Positions 1 to 11,883 of a stretch of 64,000 bases of DNA are shown one piece after another; position 1 is the first letter of the stretch, and each line of letters begins with the position of its first letter. The DNA is from Polytrichum commune (taxonomy: Eukaryota; Streptophyta; Polytrichopsida; Polytrichales; Polytrichaceae). The position numbers were made by a program, and so were the translations under genes. Below the pieces are notes generated by a model. That model was given only the letters and a program-made list of their open reading frames with translations. It was not told the origin of the DNA and searched no databases. The stretch is taken from contig OX485809.1 of assembly GCA_950295325.1 (NCBI GenBank), forward strand, positions 22,768,144-22,832,143. Reading direction: 5' to 3'.

Positions 1-695
1 TTCATAAGGCATAATCGGTTGTCTACTTTAAAAACAAAATTACTTCAAAGAAACTTAGAATCTTGATCTATTCTTTCTAATTCTCCTTGAGGGTTGACTT
101 GTTGAAAATTGCTCTGCAAAATCTAGAAAGGGTATTAGTTGTCATGGATTGAACTACTTATGGACCCTTTATGCATATTTCTGCACCCCCTAATGTGAAG
201 ATACATACACTCCCTCCCATTGTATGTACCCCATAACACGCGTCTGTGCAACTAGAAAATTAGCAAGTCTATGGTTGTGATGATGGACGTGCAAGTTTTA
301 AAAGTTGTGCACAACTCGTATCACCATCAACCTATGAGTCCTTGGAAATTATCCTGATATGCTATGCTACTACAATACTTAGACCTATACACTCAACGGA
401 ATGATCATGGCAGGATTGATAGAACAATAATAGGTAGCAGTTTCATTGCAGTCGGAAGGAAGAAGTGACTTCATTACTCTGCTTGTTTGAGAACAACTGA
501 TCAAGAAATTTGCAACTCTACTATTGTGATGGACTTGGAACATTTCCCGTTCGAGTGCAGCTACTTAGTAGTGCTTGACTGTACTCAAGATAATTTCATG
601 ACATGGTTGCAATGCATATTGAGGCAAATACTAGGTAGTCGAATCTCATGTGCAGTTAGAATGTGAAGGCAGTAGAAGTGAGTGGATTTCCTTAC
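1..695. other. window edge, probable KCS intron
   Basis: No open frame resembling the C-terminal third of a KCS enzyme (the catalytic His and Asn regions) is visible on the minus strand here. The stretch is therefore best read as the first intron of the gene that begins at 1791, with the remaining exon or exons to the left of the window. A short imperfect duplicate of the exon-intron boundary lies near 430-498. Confidence 0.4.
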
Positions 696-1791
696 TCTGC
701 TTGTTGGAGAGCAAAACTGCGGAAGCACCCCAGCGGAAGATGCAATTGCCAACCATCATGGAGCGGTCATTGCCCCGGTAGCCTTGCATGCCACTGATGA
801 CCTCGGCACTGAGCACCACAGCCACCGAATTTTTGTGCACTTGGAGCAGGTCCCTGGCCAATCCCACAGCCAGCACCCCGGCACTGCACCCCATGCCCCC
901 CAAGTTGAAGCTCTCGATATTCTCGCGCAGCTTGAAGTGGTTAACCACCATGGCGGACAGGGAAGGGGTGGGACAGAAGACGCTGGAGTTCACCACCAGG
1001 ATGTCGATGTCATAGGGCCTCACTGCGTTGCTACGCATCACCTCCTCCATGGCCCCGAACAGTGCCATCTCCGCCTCCACCAACGACTGACGCACGCTGA
1101 AGTCTGTTGGCTGGCGATGCATCGAGGGGGGCACGTATGTCTCCTCCCCGAGCCCCGACCCTTCCAGAATCCGTTTCTGGAACTGGATGCTCTTGTCGTT
1201 GAATAACTTGGAGTCGATAGCGAGCTGGATAAATTTCGCCTTCCCCATCTTCCACTCGTTGGAGGGCTTGTAGCATGCGAAGTCCAGGAGGTAGGTCTTG
1301 GATGTCGAAGCTGGGAAGAAGAAGAACCGCCTCAGGAGGTCCACAGACAGGATGAAGGCCATGGTGATGAGTCCCATGTATGCCGCCATGGTGTACAGGG
1401 TTATGTTGTAGTACTGGGCCTGCAGGTGAAGTAAATATTGGATTGGGAAGAAATTGTGAAGTAGATGAATCTGCGATGACGTTGATGCTGTGATGATCCC
1501 GAGCTGCTTGTAGATTTCGGTGGCGAGCAGCGGACTGTGTTGCCAGACCAAGTTGACAGTCTGCGCGGCCGCCACCACCAGGAGGAGCGGCACCATCGCA
1601 CGGGACTTGAGCGACCGTTGCAGATCCCTGGATGGGGCCACGGTGCCAATGCCCTTGAAGCTGATCAGCCTTGGCGACAATGCCTTCTTCACGCTCATAG
1701 AATCTTCTCTCAGCTGCTCCTCCTCCCCTTGCATTTGAATCTTCGACCTATGGTCCTCACAGCTTGCGTTACAACCATCCATGGCACCCAT
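696..1791 (-). CDS. KCS: 3-ketoacyl-CoA synthase, 5' exon (partial)
   Basis: This encodes the N-terminal two thirds of a FAE1-type beta-ketoacyl-CoA synthase, the ER-membrane condensing enzyme that sets the chain length of very-long-chain fatty acids for waxes, cutin-like lipids and sphingolipids. Two hydrophobic segments are visible (about residues 66-83 and 131-152), followed by YLLDFACYKP (about 167-176), a family hallmark. The active-site Cys is in NLGGMGCSAGV (C302). The exon ends after LLSNK at a good donor (A|GTAAGG, intron starting at 695). The open frame past it is intron. The catalytic His and Asn of the family (usual length about 480-530 aa) must lie left of the window. The start is the ATG at 1791, which is followed by about 60 residues of poorly conserved, charged leader. 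Family assignment is firm. Whether the whole gene is intact cannot be seen. Confidence 0.88.
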
Positions 1792-2616
1792 TCCAAGAAG
1801 ATCGAGTCCTCCCTCGCGACGAGGATATATCGACTCAGGGGGTCACAAATAGCAGACAACCCCCCTGCTTCACTTAATGAAATGTAGAGCACACGTACAT
1901 ATGAAGAAGTGAGGTGTTGTCTCCTTCCCTGAGTGTCGCCGAATCCTCTAGTAGGACTCCAACAGCCGCAACACTGTACCTAGCTGCCTGCCTGCCTGCC
2001 TGCCTTCCCGTCCTCGGCACGTGGAATTCCTGGACCAGATCGGCGACCAACAGCTAGGTGATTCTTAAACCTCTGCTCTGGTGCGTGGGAGCCAGCTGAG
2101 CCTGCAGCATGATTGTGCACCGATGATGATGAATTTGCACGTCAAACCTCCACAAATACCATGAATATAATTGAAACTGGGATGGGCCCTCAATGTCATG
2201 TGCCTGCAGATGCACCCAACAACGACGTAATGAGAAGTTTTAGTACCACAGCTCGCTAGTTAGCTGCTGCAGCAGGAATTGGGGTGGGAGACTGGAGAAG
2301 TGGTATAGTACTATCCTTTGGGCTCAGCTACCCTCACTAAGAAGCTCGCAGCCTCCGGAGGGATCCCAGCTCCACTTCATGAGCGAACTGAATCCCTGCA
2401 GTGTGAGGTCTCAGGAGTAGAAGTGCCGGGCCAGACGAGCTGACGCAGGAAATATATACTTGCATTGGCAGTACCTGGCATGCCACTTGCAGGTCATAGA
2501 ACCGCTTGCAGCAGTCACGCATGATGATCAGAATGGAGGAACAGAATGAAGAAGGAACAGAATGAAGGAAGAACAGAATGGAGGAACAGTGGTTGTTCTA
2601 TCCTGCACGTGGATGC
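1792..2616. other. KCS upstream region, no gene
   Basis: This is the presumed promoter and 5' UTR of the KCS gene, which reads leftwards. A short tetranucleotide run (gcct repeated) lies near 1985-2005, and gaaggaacagaatga-type short repeats lie near 2530-2590. No convincing exon, TATA box or RNA gene was recognised. Confidence 0.4.
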
Positions 2617-3300
2617 TATAACCAGTACTGCTGGTCATCCGTGATTTTTCTGGCTTCATATAGTTTCATGTAGCCGGTGTAGCACCATTACATGGCGATG
2701 ATGTGTCATAATACACATGCAATGATCAGAATTTTGGAGACACAATTTTGTGGTTGTGATCAGGGTTTGGTGGTTTTCCATATAAAGTCCGATGGCTACT
2801 ATAATGAGCGTCGCATAAGAAGGATTTTGGCTCCCACGTTTTTCAGTTCATCTCACCTCTAGTTAGTTAGAGCCATGTCCAGAATGTTAGTGGCCACTCG
2901 AAAAAAATTCTGGACTGCTAATGTGACTAATCCTTCCACGATGGGAATTCCCTCACTTTGATGCTATTAGTGCTGCTCAATCCGTGATTTTTGTGGCTCT
3001 TTACAATAAAAATTATAGCCGGCGGCAGCACTAATATATGATGACGTGTTACAGTGGACATGAATCTGACCAAAACTTGTCACAGATGTGATAAGAATTT
3101 GGCGATATTTTTACACTGGCTACATACCATAATGCACGTCACATAGAGAGGACGTTGGCTCCCAGCTAGCCTCCCCTGTTTTCCAGTTCTCCTCACCTCT
3201 ATTGAGGGTCATGTCAAACTATTGGTGGCCACTCAAAATGGCTGTAGCAGCTCACGAGTCACGTCACTGATCTTTACACGGTGGGAATTCCCGGTGATAG
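2617..3300. repeat. tandem duplication, unit about 343 bp
   Basis: Two diverged head-to-tail copies (about 2617-2960 and 2960-3300) share landmarks in the same order: ccgtgattttt, a tagccgg box, ggctccca, agttc-tctcacctct, ggccactcgaaa/ggccactcaaaa and gtgggaattccc. A fragment of a third copy lies near 3395-3470. The array is upstream of the KCS gene. Confidence 0.75.
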
Positions 3301-3806
3301 GGTCATCAGTGGGCCTCATTCATAGCCGTTAATGATCACGGATATTCTCGACATTGCTGCTACTGCTGCAGTTTGTTGAGTTCCTTCTAATCATCCGGCC
3401 ACAATAATTTTGTGGAAGAATCATAGCCAGGGGAAGCCTGGTGTAATTTATAATGATGTAAAAGTGGGGAGGCAGGGTTATCTATCCAACTGCAGCCTGC
3501 ACCGCTGCCTGCATGCTTGCTACCTAGCTAGGCAAGGCAAACGCATATAGAAAATGAGGATATGGAAGTTGCATCCACTTAATTCAACATGGTGGAGCTC
3601 GAATGTCCTGCTACACTATTAAGTACTGCTCTGCTGTGGCTGCAGGTTGCAGAGCCGGGGTAGCTATGAACTTTTGACCAGCTTTCCCTGCTACGAGGCT
3701 CCCCATTTATGGCCATGCACTTCTCTCTTGTACCTAGTTGCGCCGATGATGATGATGATGATAATAATGATCATACTCGAGGTGGCCACTCTAGTGATCC
3801 CGTTTA

Positions 3807-4760
3807 CAACAGTGGTTTCTAAATCACTTCTAATGCTCATTCATCTAATGAAGTTCTGATGAACTTGTTTTCATTCAATACAGAGGACCAACATACATCC
3901 TCGGAAAGTCGACCGTGGCCCTTCAGAGGAACCCATTGATACCAATTGTGTCTGGATTAGGAAAGGTTTGCCCTTCTAAATGTCACCGTTTTTAGACCTA
4001 CTTAGATGCCATATCCCTCTACAACAGGGCTTTCTGAATCACTGCAATGCCGGTTCATCTAATGAAGTACTGATGATGTGACGTTATTTCAGAGGAGCAG
4101 GATAGATGCTTGAAGCCTGGCATTTCGAGGAACTCATTGACACAATTTATGTCTGAATTAGGAGAGTTTTGCAATTCGAATGTCAACGTTTTTAGAAGTA
4201 CTGGAAAACCTTTTCCCTTCACAACGCCCTTCAATTAAGTAATTATGATTCTTTGTTAATTCACACAGAGGAGCAACACACATCCTTGGAAAGTCGAGCG
4301 TGGTCCTCCATAGGAATCCATTGATACCATTTGTGTCAGAATCAGGAAACGTTTTGACTTTCAAATCTCGATGTTTTTAGAACTAAATATTAGCCATATC
4401 CCTTTACAACAGTGCTTTCTACATCAATTCTGATGCTCATTCATCTAATGAAGTACTAGAGACTTGATGTTAATTTAGACAGAGGAGCAATATACATGCT
4501 TGGAGGGTCAGGCGTGGCCCTTCAGAGGAATCCATGGAGACCATTTGTGTCTAAATTAGGAATTGTCTGTCCCTTTAAATGTCGAACCACTCAAAACCAA
4601 CATCCCTGTACGACAAGGGTTTCTAAATCGCTTCAATGCCGATTCATCTCATGAAGTACTTATGATTTGATGTTATTCCGCACAGGGAAGCAACGCACAT
4701 TCTTGGGAGGTCGAGCCTGGCATTTCGAGGAATCTATTGAAACCATTCGCGTCTGAATTA
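3807..4760. repeat. tandem array, five units of about 175-215 bp
   Basis: Successive units each carry, in order, tttctaaatca, attcatctaatgaagta, cagaggagcaa, catgcttgga-agtcga, ggcccttcagaggaa, ccattgataccatttgtgtct and gaattagga. The cagagg anchors fall at 3881, 4090, 4265, 4480 and 4683. Two further degenerate units are detached near 6240-6385 and 6700-6860. Short open frames here are fortuitous. Confidence 0.8.
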
Positions 4761-4865
4761 GGGTTTTCCACCACACCAGGCACTTCCAGGCATTCAAACA
4801 AAAGGTTTGCGGACGACGAAAATGCCACCACACCAAGCTTTCAAATTTATTGTGAGGCATTGCAG

Positions 4866-5175
4866 TCACTGAAGCTCGGTGGCTTCAGATGTTACAAAAG
4901 CTCTGCAGCGGATGAGCACCACTGTGCGCCGATGCTCATAGCAAGCACCTCCCAATCTAACTAACTTGGAGCTGCAAGAATAACGCCTGGCAGCTCCGTT
5001 CGCTGTACAACAGTGTGTGCCGATGAAGCTGATATCACAAAACCTCAGATTCTGCAGAGCACCAGAGTGTTGGTGCTCATGGCAGCAAGCACCTCCGAAA
5101 TTAAGCTGAGCAAGAACGATTACAAGCTCCATTCGGTGTTTATTGGTGTCTGCCGATGCATGAGGATGTGGCCTC
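4866..5175. repeat. imperfect direct duplication, about 160 bp
   Basis: Two copies share ctgcag, gtgctcat, gcaagcacctcc, gagc-aagaa, cagctccgttcg/aagctccattcg and gtgccgatg in the same order. They are diverged and unclassified. Confidence 0.5.
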
Positions 5176-5278
5176 AATGTGGCTCAAAACAGCAGAAGAG
5201 ATGTCCATGTTGTTCTCTCACTTCCATAAGCCTGTGCAGCTGCAGATTCGAGATATAAATTGAGATGGCTGTCCGTGA

Positions 5279-5814
5279 TCAAAAGAGGGCCCGACGTATT
5301 CCTAGTGACGACAAGTGCTGTAAAAAGTTCTGCTCTGTACTATTATCATCGTCGCTGTCCTTGTTGTCTCGGTCATCACATTGCAGATGACCACCAAAAA
5401 ACCTTGAAACAGATCGCCGAACAAAGTAGATGAGACGTATTCCGAGCTTGCCCACACATTTTCCTTGCAAAATTTGCCAGAAATCCTCCACAACCTTTTT
5501 CTCAAGTGCCAGTCATGGTTGGTGGCACGAAAACGAGCGTGGGACCATAACCCACGAAGATTGACTCGTAAGCTTGCCTCCTTACTTAGTGAGGGCTTTG
5601 GCAAGAATTCAACTGAGAGTTCCAAAGCCACTGCACAAGGAACTTCCCACCGCGGACGCCGTTGACGGTGAATGCAAATCACCAAGGCGGTAAACATGCG
5701 AAGGATTTTGAAGCTCAAAAAGCAACAGCGAATCTCAATCAAGAAGAAGGGGCAGTATTGCAAATCCAGGAATTCCCTCAAACAAATGTACAAGATTTTG
5801 CCTTCCGGAAACAA
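5279..5814 (-). other. two overlapping minus-strand frames, unknown
   Basis: A 170-codon frame starting at 5814 and a 70-codon frame ending at 5279 overlap on the minus strand in different phases. The upstream frame looks protein-like as far as NHDWHLRK. The second looks protein-like from EDFWQILQGKCVGK into an acidic stretch (DDRDNKDSDDDN). One frameshift near 5480-5490 would join them, which would fit a decayed coding exon, perhaps from a mobile element. No family is recognised, and chance open frames are quite possible. Confidence 0.2.
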
Positions 5815-7081
5815 TAAACCCTGATGGCAAACAGAAAAGCGTGGATGAACGGCCGGGGTCTCTCCGGCACGTACCCAGCCGGTGCGGCCTCCGTCAATGG
5901 ACCCTGCGTTAGGGACCGGCTAAGCTCCCTACCCGGTTGGGAGCTTCCAGGTAGGCCTTGGCCAAATCCGGTTCCGGCCCAACACCCTCTAGTGCAGCTA
6001 GGCCCTAAGAACTTAAGAAGCCAATTTTGTAAAACATCGATTGGGGCATGGTCCTGCTGACCTTACCATGTGAATGCAGCTTAAAAGGATGCTTACGCTT
6101 TAAGATGATGGTTTAGGAGTGCCATACCAAGTGCTACAGATAATGTAGGTGCTGCCCCGGGTGGTGGTGGTGGTGGTGGTGGTGATGAATTCATAATCAT
6201 AATGAGTATAAAGTCATTACTTATTATGAATCTACATTTCATTTCAATTTCCTTTTTAATGGACTGATGATGTGCTATTTCATGAAAAGGAGCTTGGAAA
6301 GGGGAATTCCACTTAAGAAACTCTTTGATACAAATATACATAGTCATGGACTAGGGCAAGGTTGCACTTTCGTATGTCCACAGTTTTAGTACTTAGTATG
6401 TGAAGCAATACTTCTAGAGCGGGATTAACCATCTAGGTATTTCTCTTAGGTTTTTAATTCACTTCTAGGATTTTTTATTTTTTATTTTATTTTTTTGAAG
6501 TTTATAATCTAAAAAATGATTGAAATGCAAAAGAAGCTCTAAAATATTGCTTATGCTCTGAAATATCATTCTAAGAACTCCACACTAGTTTCTAAAGACA
6601 TCAAACCCGTACAAGTGCTACAAATATTTGTTGCACCGGGTGATGATGATGATGAAGTATGCAACCACAGAAACACTAGAATTATGATGAGACTAGACAT
6701 CACTTCTAGTGTTTCTAATTTTTTACACCACATGCACAACCCTCACACAAAGGAGAACAACATGCTTGGAAAGAGGGCGATGAAAATAATCTATTGATGC
6801 CATTTTCGTTCGATTTAATCAAGAACAAGGTGTTCCACAATCAAACGTCGACACTCATAAGTCTAACGCAGAGATCGCCATCCAACCTTGAAAACCCTCG
6901 TCACGCGAAAGCAACTCCCTAATAGTGCGTATGCTTCAAAACGTTTTAGCAGCTCCAAACCAGGTTCTAAAGACGCTGACCTCAGCTGCCAGATACTTTC
7001 CACTCACCAGCTCGGGTGATGATGATCAATGATAACAAAGGAAAATTCGCTTTGAGCAACGGTGACTTCATTGAAGGTGGA
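5815..7081. other. intergenic, GC-rich patch and microsatellite
   Basis: A locally GC-rich patch of about 240 bp (5830-6060) is followed by a (GTG)n run at 6161-6183 and by two detached degenerate units of the 3.8-4.8 kb tandem array. No supported gene. Confidence 0.4.
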
Positions 7082-7089
7082 GTTTCGCT

Positions 7090-7315
7090 CAATGATAGGG
7101 GAGAACCGGCAGTTAGTTACAGATGAACAGGTTGAGTTTGAGAAATAACCGGTTGAAGTTCAAGATTGCAGGAAAATTACCGAACGTTTTAGAGGAATTT
7201 ATAGAATATGCCCTAATTTAATAAAGGAAAACCGGAGGATGTCAACATATAACCAGTTGGACTTGCAAACATTAGGATCTCAACCGATTATGCCCAAAAA
7301 TCTCCCCGATCACTG
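7090..7315 (+). mobile_element. hAT-type MITE, copy 1 (226 bp)
   Basis: A short element with imperfect terminal inverted repeats (CAATGATAGGGGAGA at the left, TCTCCCCGATCACTG at the right) is flanked by an identical 8-bp duplication, GTTTCGCT, at 7082-7089 and 7316-7323. An 8-bp target duplication with CA-rich termini is the mark of the hAT superfamily. There is no coding capacity, so it is non-autonomous. Other copies are at 19743 (inverted) and 38620, with a fragment at 35095. Confidence 0.88.
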
Positions 7316-7327
7316 GTTTCGCTCGCT

Positions 7328-7679
7328 TTTCCTCCTCCACTACATCCAATGTATCAATCCACTGGCCTTTGCTCCCCACTCACGACGCACCACTTAAACC
7401 TGTAACACCATGAGGTCATCTTCTTCATCAACCCAGTGTTCATGCCTGCAAAAAGCTGGGCGGTGCCCTTTGCAGGCACAGTCTAATGTTCTAATGTTCT
7501 AATTTTCCTCCTCCACTACATCCAATGTATCAATCCATTGGCCCTTGCTCCCCACTCATGACGCACCACTTAAACCTGTAACACCATGAGGTCATCTTCT
7601 TCATCAACCCAGTGTTCATGCCATGCCTGCAAAAAGCTGGGCGGTGCCCTTTGCAGGCACAGTCTAATGTTCTAAGCTG
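7328..7679. repeat. recent tandem duplication, unit about 176 bp
   Basis: Two nearly identical copies run from cctcctccactacatccaat to cagtctaatgttcta, offset by 176 bp (anchors 7331 and 7507). The few differences include an extra atgcc in the second copy. The similarity implies a recent event directly abutting the hAT MITE. Confidence 0.9.
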
Positions 7680-8695
7680 CTGCAGATTTGGCACCTAGCA
7701 CTCATTAGTGGAGGAGAGAGTTATAATAGGTGGAGCAGGTTCATGGCCCTTCCTTCTCTTTCTCCTCATTGCATGTCCCTCACCACCGCCTTCCGGGAGT
7801 CGTTCGATTGCCGATTGGATGATTTGAGTTTTGGGCCTCCTCGATCAACTGCCTGCCTGCCAGGAAACCCGGATTGTGGTTTAAATGCTGCACCCATGTA
7901 ATTTCTGTGGCACAACTAAATGCAACAATGTGGCATTATAGTCAAACCACCTATTCCCATTCAGGACTCCATGGGGAATCTATATATAGGGTGCTATGAT
8001 TTGTATCTGGTCAGAACCAATAGTGCCATGACACATGTCTCTATTTTGAGTGCTAGAGTGAGGAGGAAGGAGTGGTTACAATGAGCGGTTATGGCATCCT
8101 CTGGATATTAGTAATATGTTCAGGCCAATTTTTGGCTTCAAATGTTCACATCGTTTTCAATCTAAGGAATTAAATTACTGAAATTTTTTTTGCAGTCTTC
8201 CTAAGTTCTATCTTCGTACACGAGGAAATTTGCACCCCCTTATACTTCTCCCAATCTCGCATAGAATCTCTTAAAAGTGATCAGTTATGGGCACCTCAAC
8301 TCTAAACGAGGGGGGCATCAATCGATGATATTTTGTGGGCATTGTGTGCAATTGCCGTGTGGAAATGCATGTGCATGGTGGCATGACACACTATCGTAAT
8401 CAACCCAATTATAGTGAAATGTTGAAACTACTTTGTTGCTTGAGTTGACAAATCAGAGGCAAAGTGAGAGGGAATCATCGCATACAAGTATACCTCTCAT
8501 TCATCCAACATAAAAGCCCTGAAATGGTAGTATGCACCCAGAGGGTACTTCACTGAAGGCCCTACCCTACCTCACCCTACCTCACCCTAACTCAAAGAGT
8601 TTTAGCTCTAACAACAGCTCTAGCTAATGGCTTTTCACACCACATTACTTAAGTATTGTTCAACCCTTCCTGGCCCCTTACATTACACCAACTAA
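7680..8695. other. intergenic, no gene seen
   Basis: Unique-looking DNA with no supported exon, apart from a short cctaccctacctcacccta-type run near 8561-8592. Confidence 0.4.
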
Positions 8696-9253
8696 GGGGT
8701 TGTTTACATCATGGACCATGAAGTGGTCCAAAGACCTTGTAAAATTTGTGATTTGCTATTGAACTCATCCCGGGACCACTTCGGTTTACACCATGGAAAA
8801 AATGTCAAAGCGACATGGAGATCAAGGTCCCCAAAATACATATTTTAAGGCCTACATCATCCACTGACATGATCCAACATGTTTTGTAGTGAGAGAGGCA
8901 AAAGAGGTGCTCTGGTAGAAAAATGTAGGGGCCCATGGCACAGATTTATTGTTATAATCATATCTTAATGAATTTTTTCGTGGGGAAGAGAAGATGAAGA
9001 CAAGAGGATGGTCAAATGTGATTTTTTGTTTTTGTTTCAAAATTGTCTTTTTTTAACATATATTAAAAAAAAACCAGCACATTCATTTTTTAGTGCATGG
9101 TCATTCTTCTTGATCCACATTTGGTTTACACCTAGTGAGGGGTCCAAAGGCTTTGTAAATTGATTTTTTGAGAAATAGGACCATAGAAGTTGGACAATGA
9201 AAAAAGGCCATCTTCCATGCTCTAACTTCATGGTCCATGTTGTAAACCGGCCC
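8696..9253. mobile_element. Harbinger-type MITE, family B (558 bp)
   Basis: Terminal inverted repeats of about 29 bp are present: GGGGTTGTTTACATCATGG at the left, and on the opposite strand at the right GGGCCGGTTTACAACATGG, both continuing ACCATGAAGT. They are flanked by TAA at 8693-8695 and TAG at 9254-9256. There is no coding capacity. The terminus resembles the other GGGCC elements in this window. Confidence 0.75.
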
Positions 9254-9327
9254 TAGGACCCACTTTAAATCCCCAAGCCACCTTCCTCGCCTAATAACAT
9301 GGGCCGCTAATACTAGTTTGGCGCACA

Positions 9328-9707
9328 TGGGCCCGGCCAACCTCAGCCTCTGCCTAGCGGCTAGCCAAGTGGCCCTCCACGGTTGGTCGGCAAGGGTTGC
9401 GTTCAGACCTCCACTAGAGGTTGATACGTTAGGTGGGCACAAAGCGCCTTGCTGCGCCTGCCTCCGCCTCCCCCCGCCTTTCATTTACCCTATCCCGGTG
9501 TCTGTGAGCATGGAGAGAGAGAAAGGAGAAAGAGGAAATTTGAGTTCTGTAGTAAGAAACTTGCAAAGAATTACTTGGCGGAGGACGGCGAATCCATGGC
9601 TTTTGGACTGAGGTGGACAGTCCGCTTCGCCACCCTTGCCGGTGGAACCTGGATGAGATTCATCGCCTCCGCCAAGCGGAGCGGCAAATGTTGCTTATGT
9701 GCACGGC
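9328..9707. repeat. dispersed 380-bp repeat, copy 1 (SINE-like?)
   Basis: This stretch is about 80 percent identical to 46008-46372. Both begin ggcccggcca and end near catcgcctccgccaagcgga. A polymerase III box A-like motif (TAGCCAAGTGG) is followed 39 bp later by an imperfect box B-like motif (GTTCAGACC). In the second copy both are also imperfect. No target duplication was found, so a tRNA-derived SINE origin is only a possibility. The moderate open frames across it are not conserved between copies. Confidence 0.65.
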
Positions 9708-10306
9708 ATTACTGCCAAGTCCAAGTGCTCCCATTGGCTAGGCTATTCGCATTTGCTAAGAATACCAAAAAGCCTCCATTATCTTTAGGCCATAATTGTG
9801 ACGAGTTTTTAGCGGCAATGGCCTATTTTCAGTTGGCTTGACTCCGGCACCAAACTCCCAACGGCTCAACCCAACCATGTCACTTTCTCATCCATTCTCC
9901 AAATTGCATGGTTTTAGTCTTATTTTTGGTGACCTACTGTGAAGAGAAATGGGAATGCCACTCATGTTCCAACCAACGAGAATGGGTGGTCACAATCCTT
10001 GGTCACTACACTAACCATCCCAAATAGTGCGTTATTACTATAAAGAGTTATGTAGTGCTATAACTATTTAACAAGAATGTAATAATTACCAAACAAAGTC
10101 GTTTATGTAACCCTTACAAATTGATTCTTTCCATGAATGTCATTGTAAACACAAACATTGCTTTCAAGTCCACCATGAGTAACACTTACTCTACAACCCC
10201 ACGCCTCCACCATCTCAAAAGCAAACCCCAAACCCTAGGGTGTTTGGTTAGTGACAGGTGATGGTGGTGGAAAAGCCATTCATGACCCGTGTGAACCGGC
10301 CCTAAC
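9708..10306. other. intergenic, no gene seen
   Basis: Nothing supportable. The last 20 bases (gtgtgaaccggccc then taa) look like the right terminus of another GGGCC-type element whose left end I could not find. A related stretch sharing ccctagggtgt-ggtt-gtgatgg lies near 14895-14950. Confidence 0.35.
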
Positions 10307-10309
10307 TAA

Positions 10310-10826
10310 GGGCCGCTTTACACCTAGAGGCCGGGCCAATTCCCCTTGAGGCCAATGCATGAAATTTCAACCCCTTTTGGGTTGAAGGCCGGCCTCAACT
10401 ACACATTATAATAAGATTATAATGGGGGGCAATTTTCCCATATGTAAAGGCCTTAGGACCAAGAAGCTAGGTTGATTCAATAAATCTAGCATATTCCAAC
10501 GGATCTAGCATAATTTAGCATAGAGTTGTTCATGTTTCCACATAATCCAATAGATATGGTGTGTTGAAAAAATCATATTTTAATAGAAAAGTTTTTTTTA
10601 TAATTGAAATCTGACACTGGCCCTCCATTTTGGGTGCACCCAATTCAACGAGCTCGAGCCGTGTCAGACCATGCATTTTTCGATTAAAAAATTCATACCA
10701 CCAAATCGGCCCAGCTTCTAGGTGTAAAGGGGTTGGGACCGATTTCAGCCTTTTGACCAATCACAAGTGAAGATTTCAAGCCTCTTACACAACGAATTGG
10801 CCCGGCCTCTAGGTGTAAAGCGGCCC
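10310..10826. mobile_element. Harbinger-type MITE, family C (517 bp)
   Basis: Near-perfect terminal inverted repeats of about 33 bp begin GGGCCGCTTTACACCTAGAG at both ends. They are flanked by TAA at 10307-10309 and 10827-10829, the 3-bp TWA duplication typical of PIF/Harbinger elements. The interior has no transposase. Long perfect arms suggest relatively recent activity. Confidence 0.9.
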
Positions 10827-11268
10827 TAAGTCATCCATGTCTCAAGAGAGATTTAACTATTTGACCACAACATGCCCAATCAACTTGAAACCTGCACGTG
10901 CAATATCATCGTACGAATGGGCGAAATTGGGGTTGCCAACATTGAGGAGTCAATAACTTTGATTGTGCATCTGCCATGATGCAATTTGGATGCATATGGG
11001 GATATAAGCATGCCAACACATGACAAAAGGAATTCCCCTCTCATTGAATCATTCAAAGTTCACTTGCTTTTTGTTCCTCTCATATACTTTGAATCTCTAT
11101 CTTTACACTTTTAGCTTTCCAAATTAGGCCATATTGGAGCATATGCAGACAAATTCTTTTGTCCAATGAAGAGGGAGAAGACTTCACATCCAATCTCAGT
11201 TTCGCAATGCAAAAGTTAGGGCCATGGATACATGAGTAGTCACTCTACCACACTAAATATGATAGTTA

Positions 11269-11760
11269 GGGCCACTTCACACATGAGACTGAGAGCCCGT
11301 GACCATTACACTTCAAGCACTCTCATTGGTGGAAAAGGCCGAGCCGGTCCAAGTTCGCTTCACACTACGCTTGAGGGATCAACGGAGTATGCGAATGCAA
11401 GATGGATGTAAAGTCTAAATGGACTTTTTCTACATGGCATCAAATGGATCATGAGTCATGGTCACTTGGACTACTTTCAAAAACCACGTCTTGGAAGTAG
11501 GCCTAACAAAAAACCGGGAGACCATGGCACTCCGACCGTTGATTTATTCTATTTTATCATGTGTGAGGACCCGCATGAATGAAAGTTCATTGAAATATCA
11601 TTAGGTTGAGGGCCCGGTCACATATGACTTCACGCTACACTTGAGGATCCATGACCACACTAGATGATTTTGGAGGTGTGTTAAAATAGCATTTGGACAC
11701 TTTCTTTTGGGCTCTCACAATTTCAAGGTCACGGCTCTTGGCTCGTGTGTGAAGCGGCCC
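11269..11760 (+). mobile_element. Harbinger-type MITE, family A copy 1 (492 bp)
   Basis: The ends are GGGCCACTTCACACATGAG and (opposite strand) GGGCCGCTTCACACACGAG. They are flanked by TTA at 11266-11268 and 11761-11763. Five copies of this family are present here (11269, 17247, 31925, 34380, 35557). Short open frames inside recur between copies but carry stops in some, so they are not genes. Confidence 0.92.
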
Positions 11761-11883
11761 TTAGTGTCACCAATTCTAATTGTCTTGCCAAATACTAATT
11801 GTAAATTGCGGTGTAGTGTCACTAACACTATATGTTAACCCAACATTATTTGTCATTCCTTGTACAACTTTTGGGGGGATGGC

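Noticed and set aside
682-1887. long plus-strand frames opposite the KCS exon
   Set aside because: Antisense shadows of a GC-rich coding exon. The minus-strand product has unmistakable KCS motifs.
9318-9841. 97-aa and 130-aa plus-strand frames
   Set aside because: They fall in the 380-bp dispersed repeat, and the frame is not kept in the second copy at 46008.
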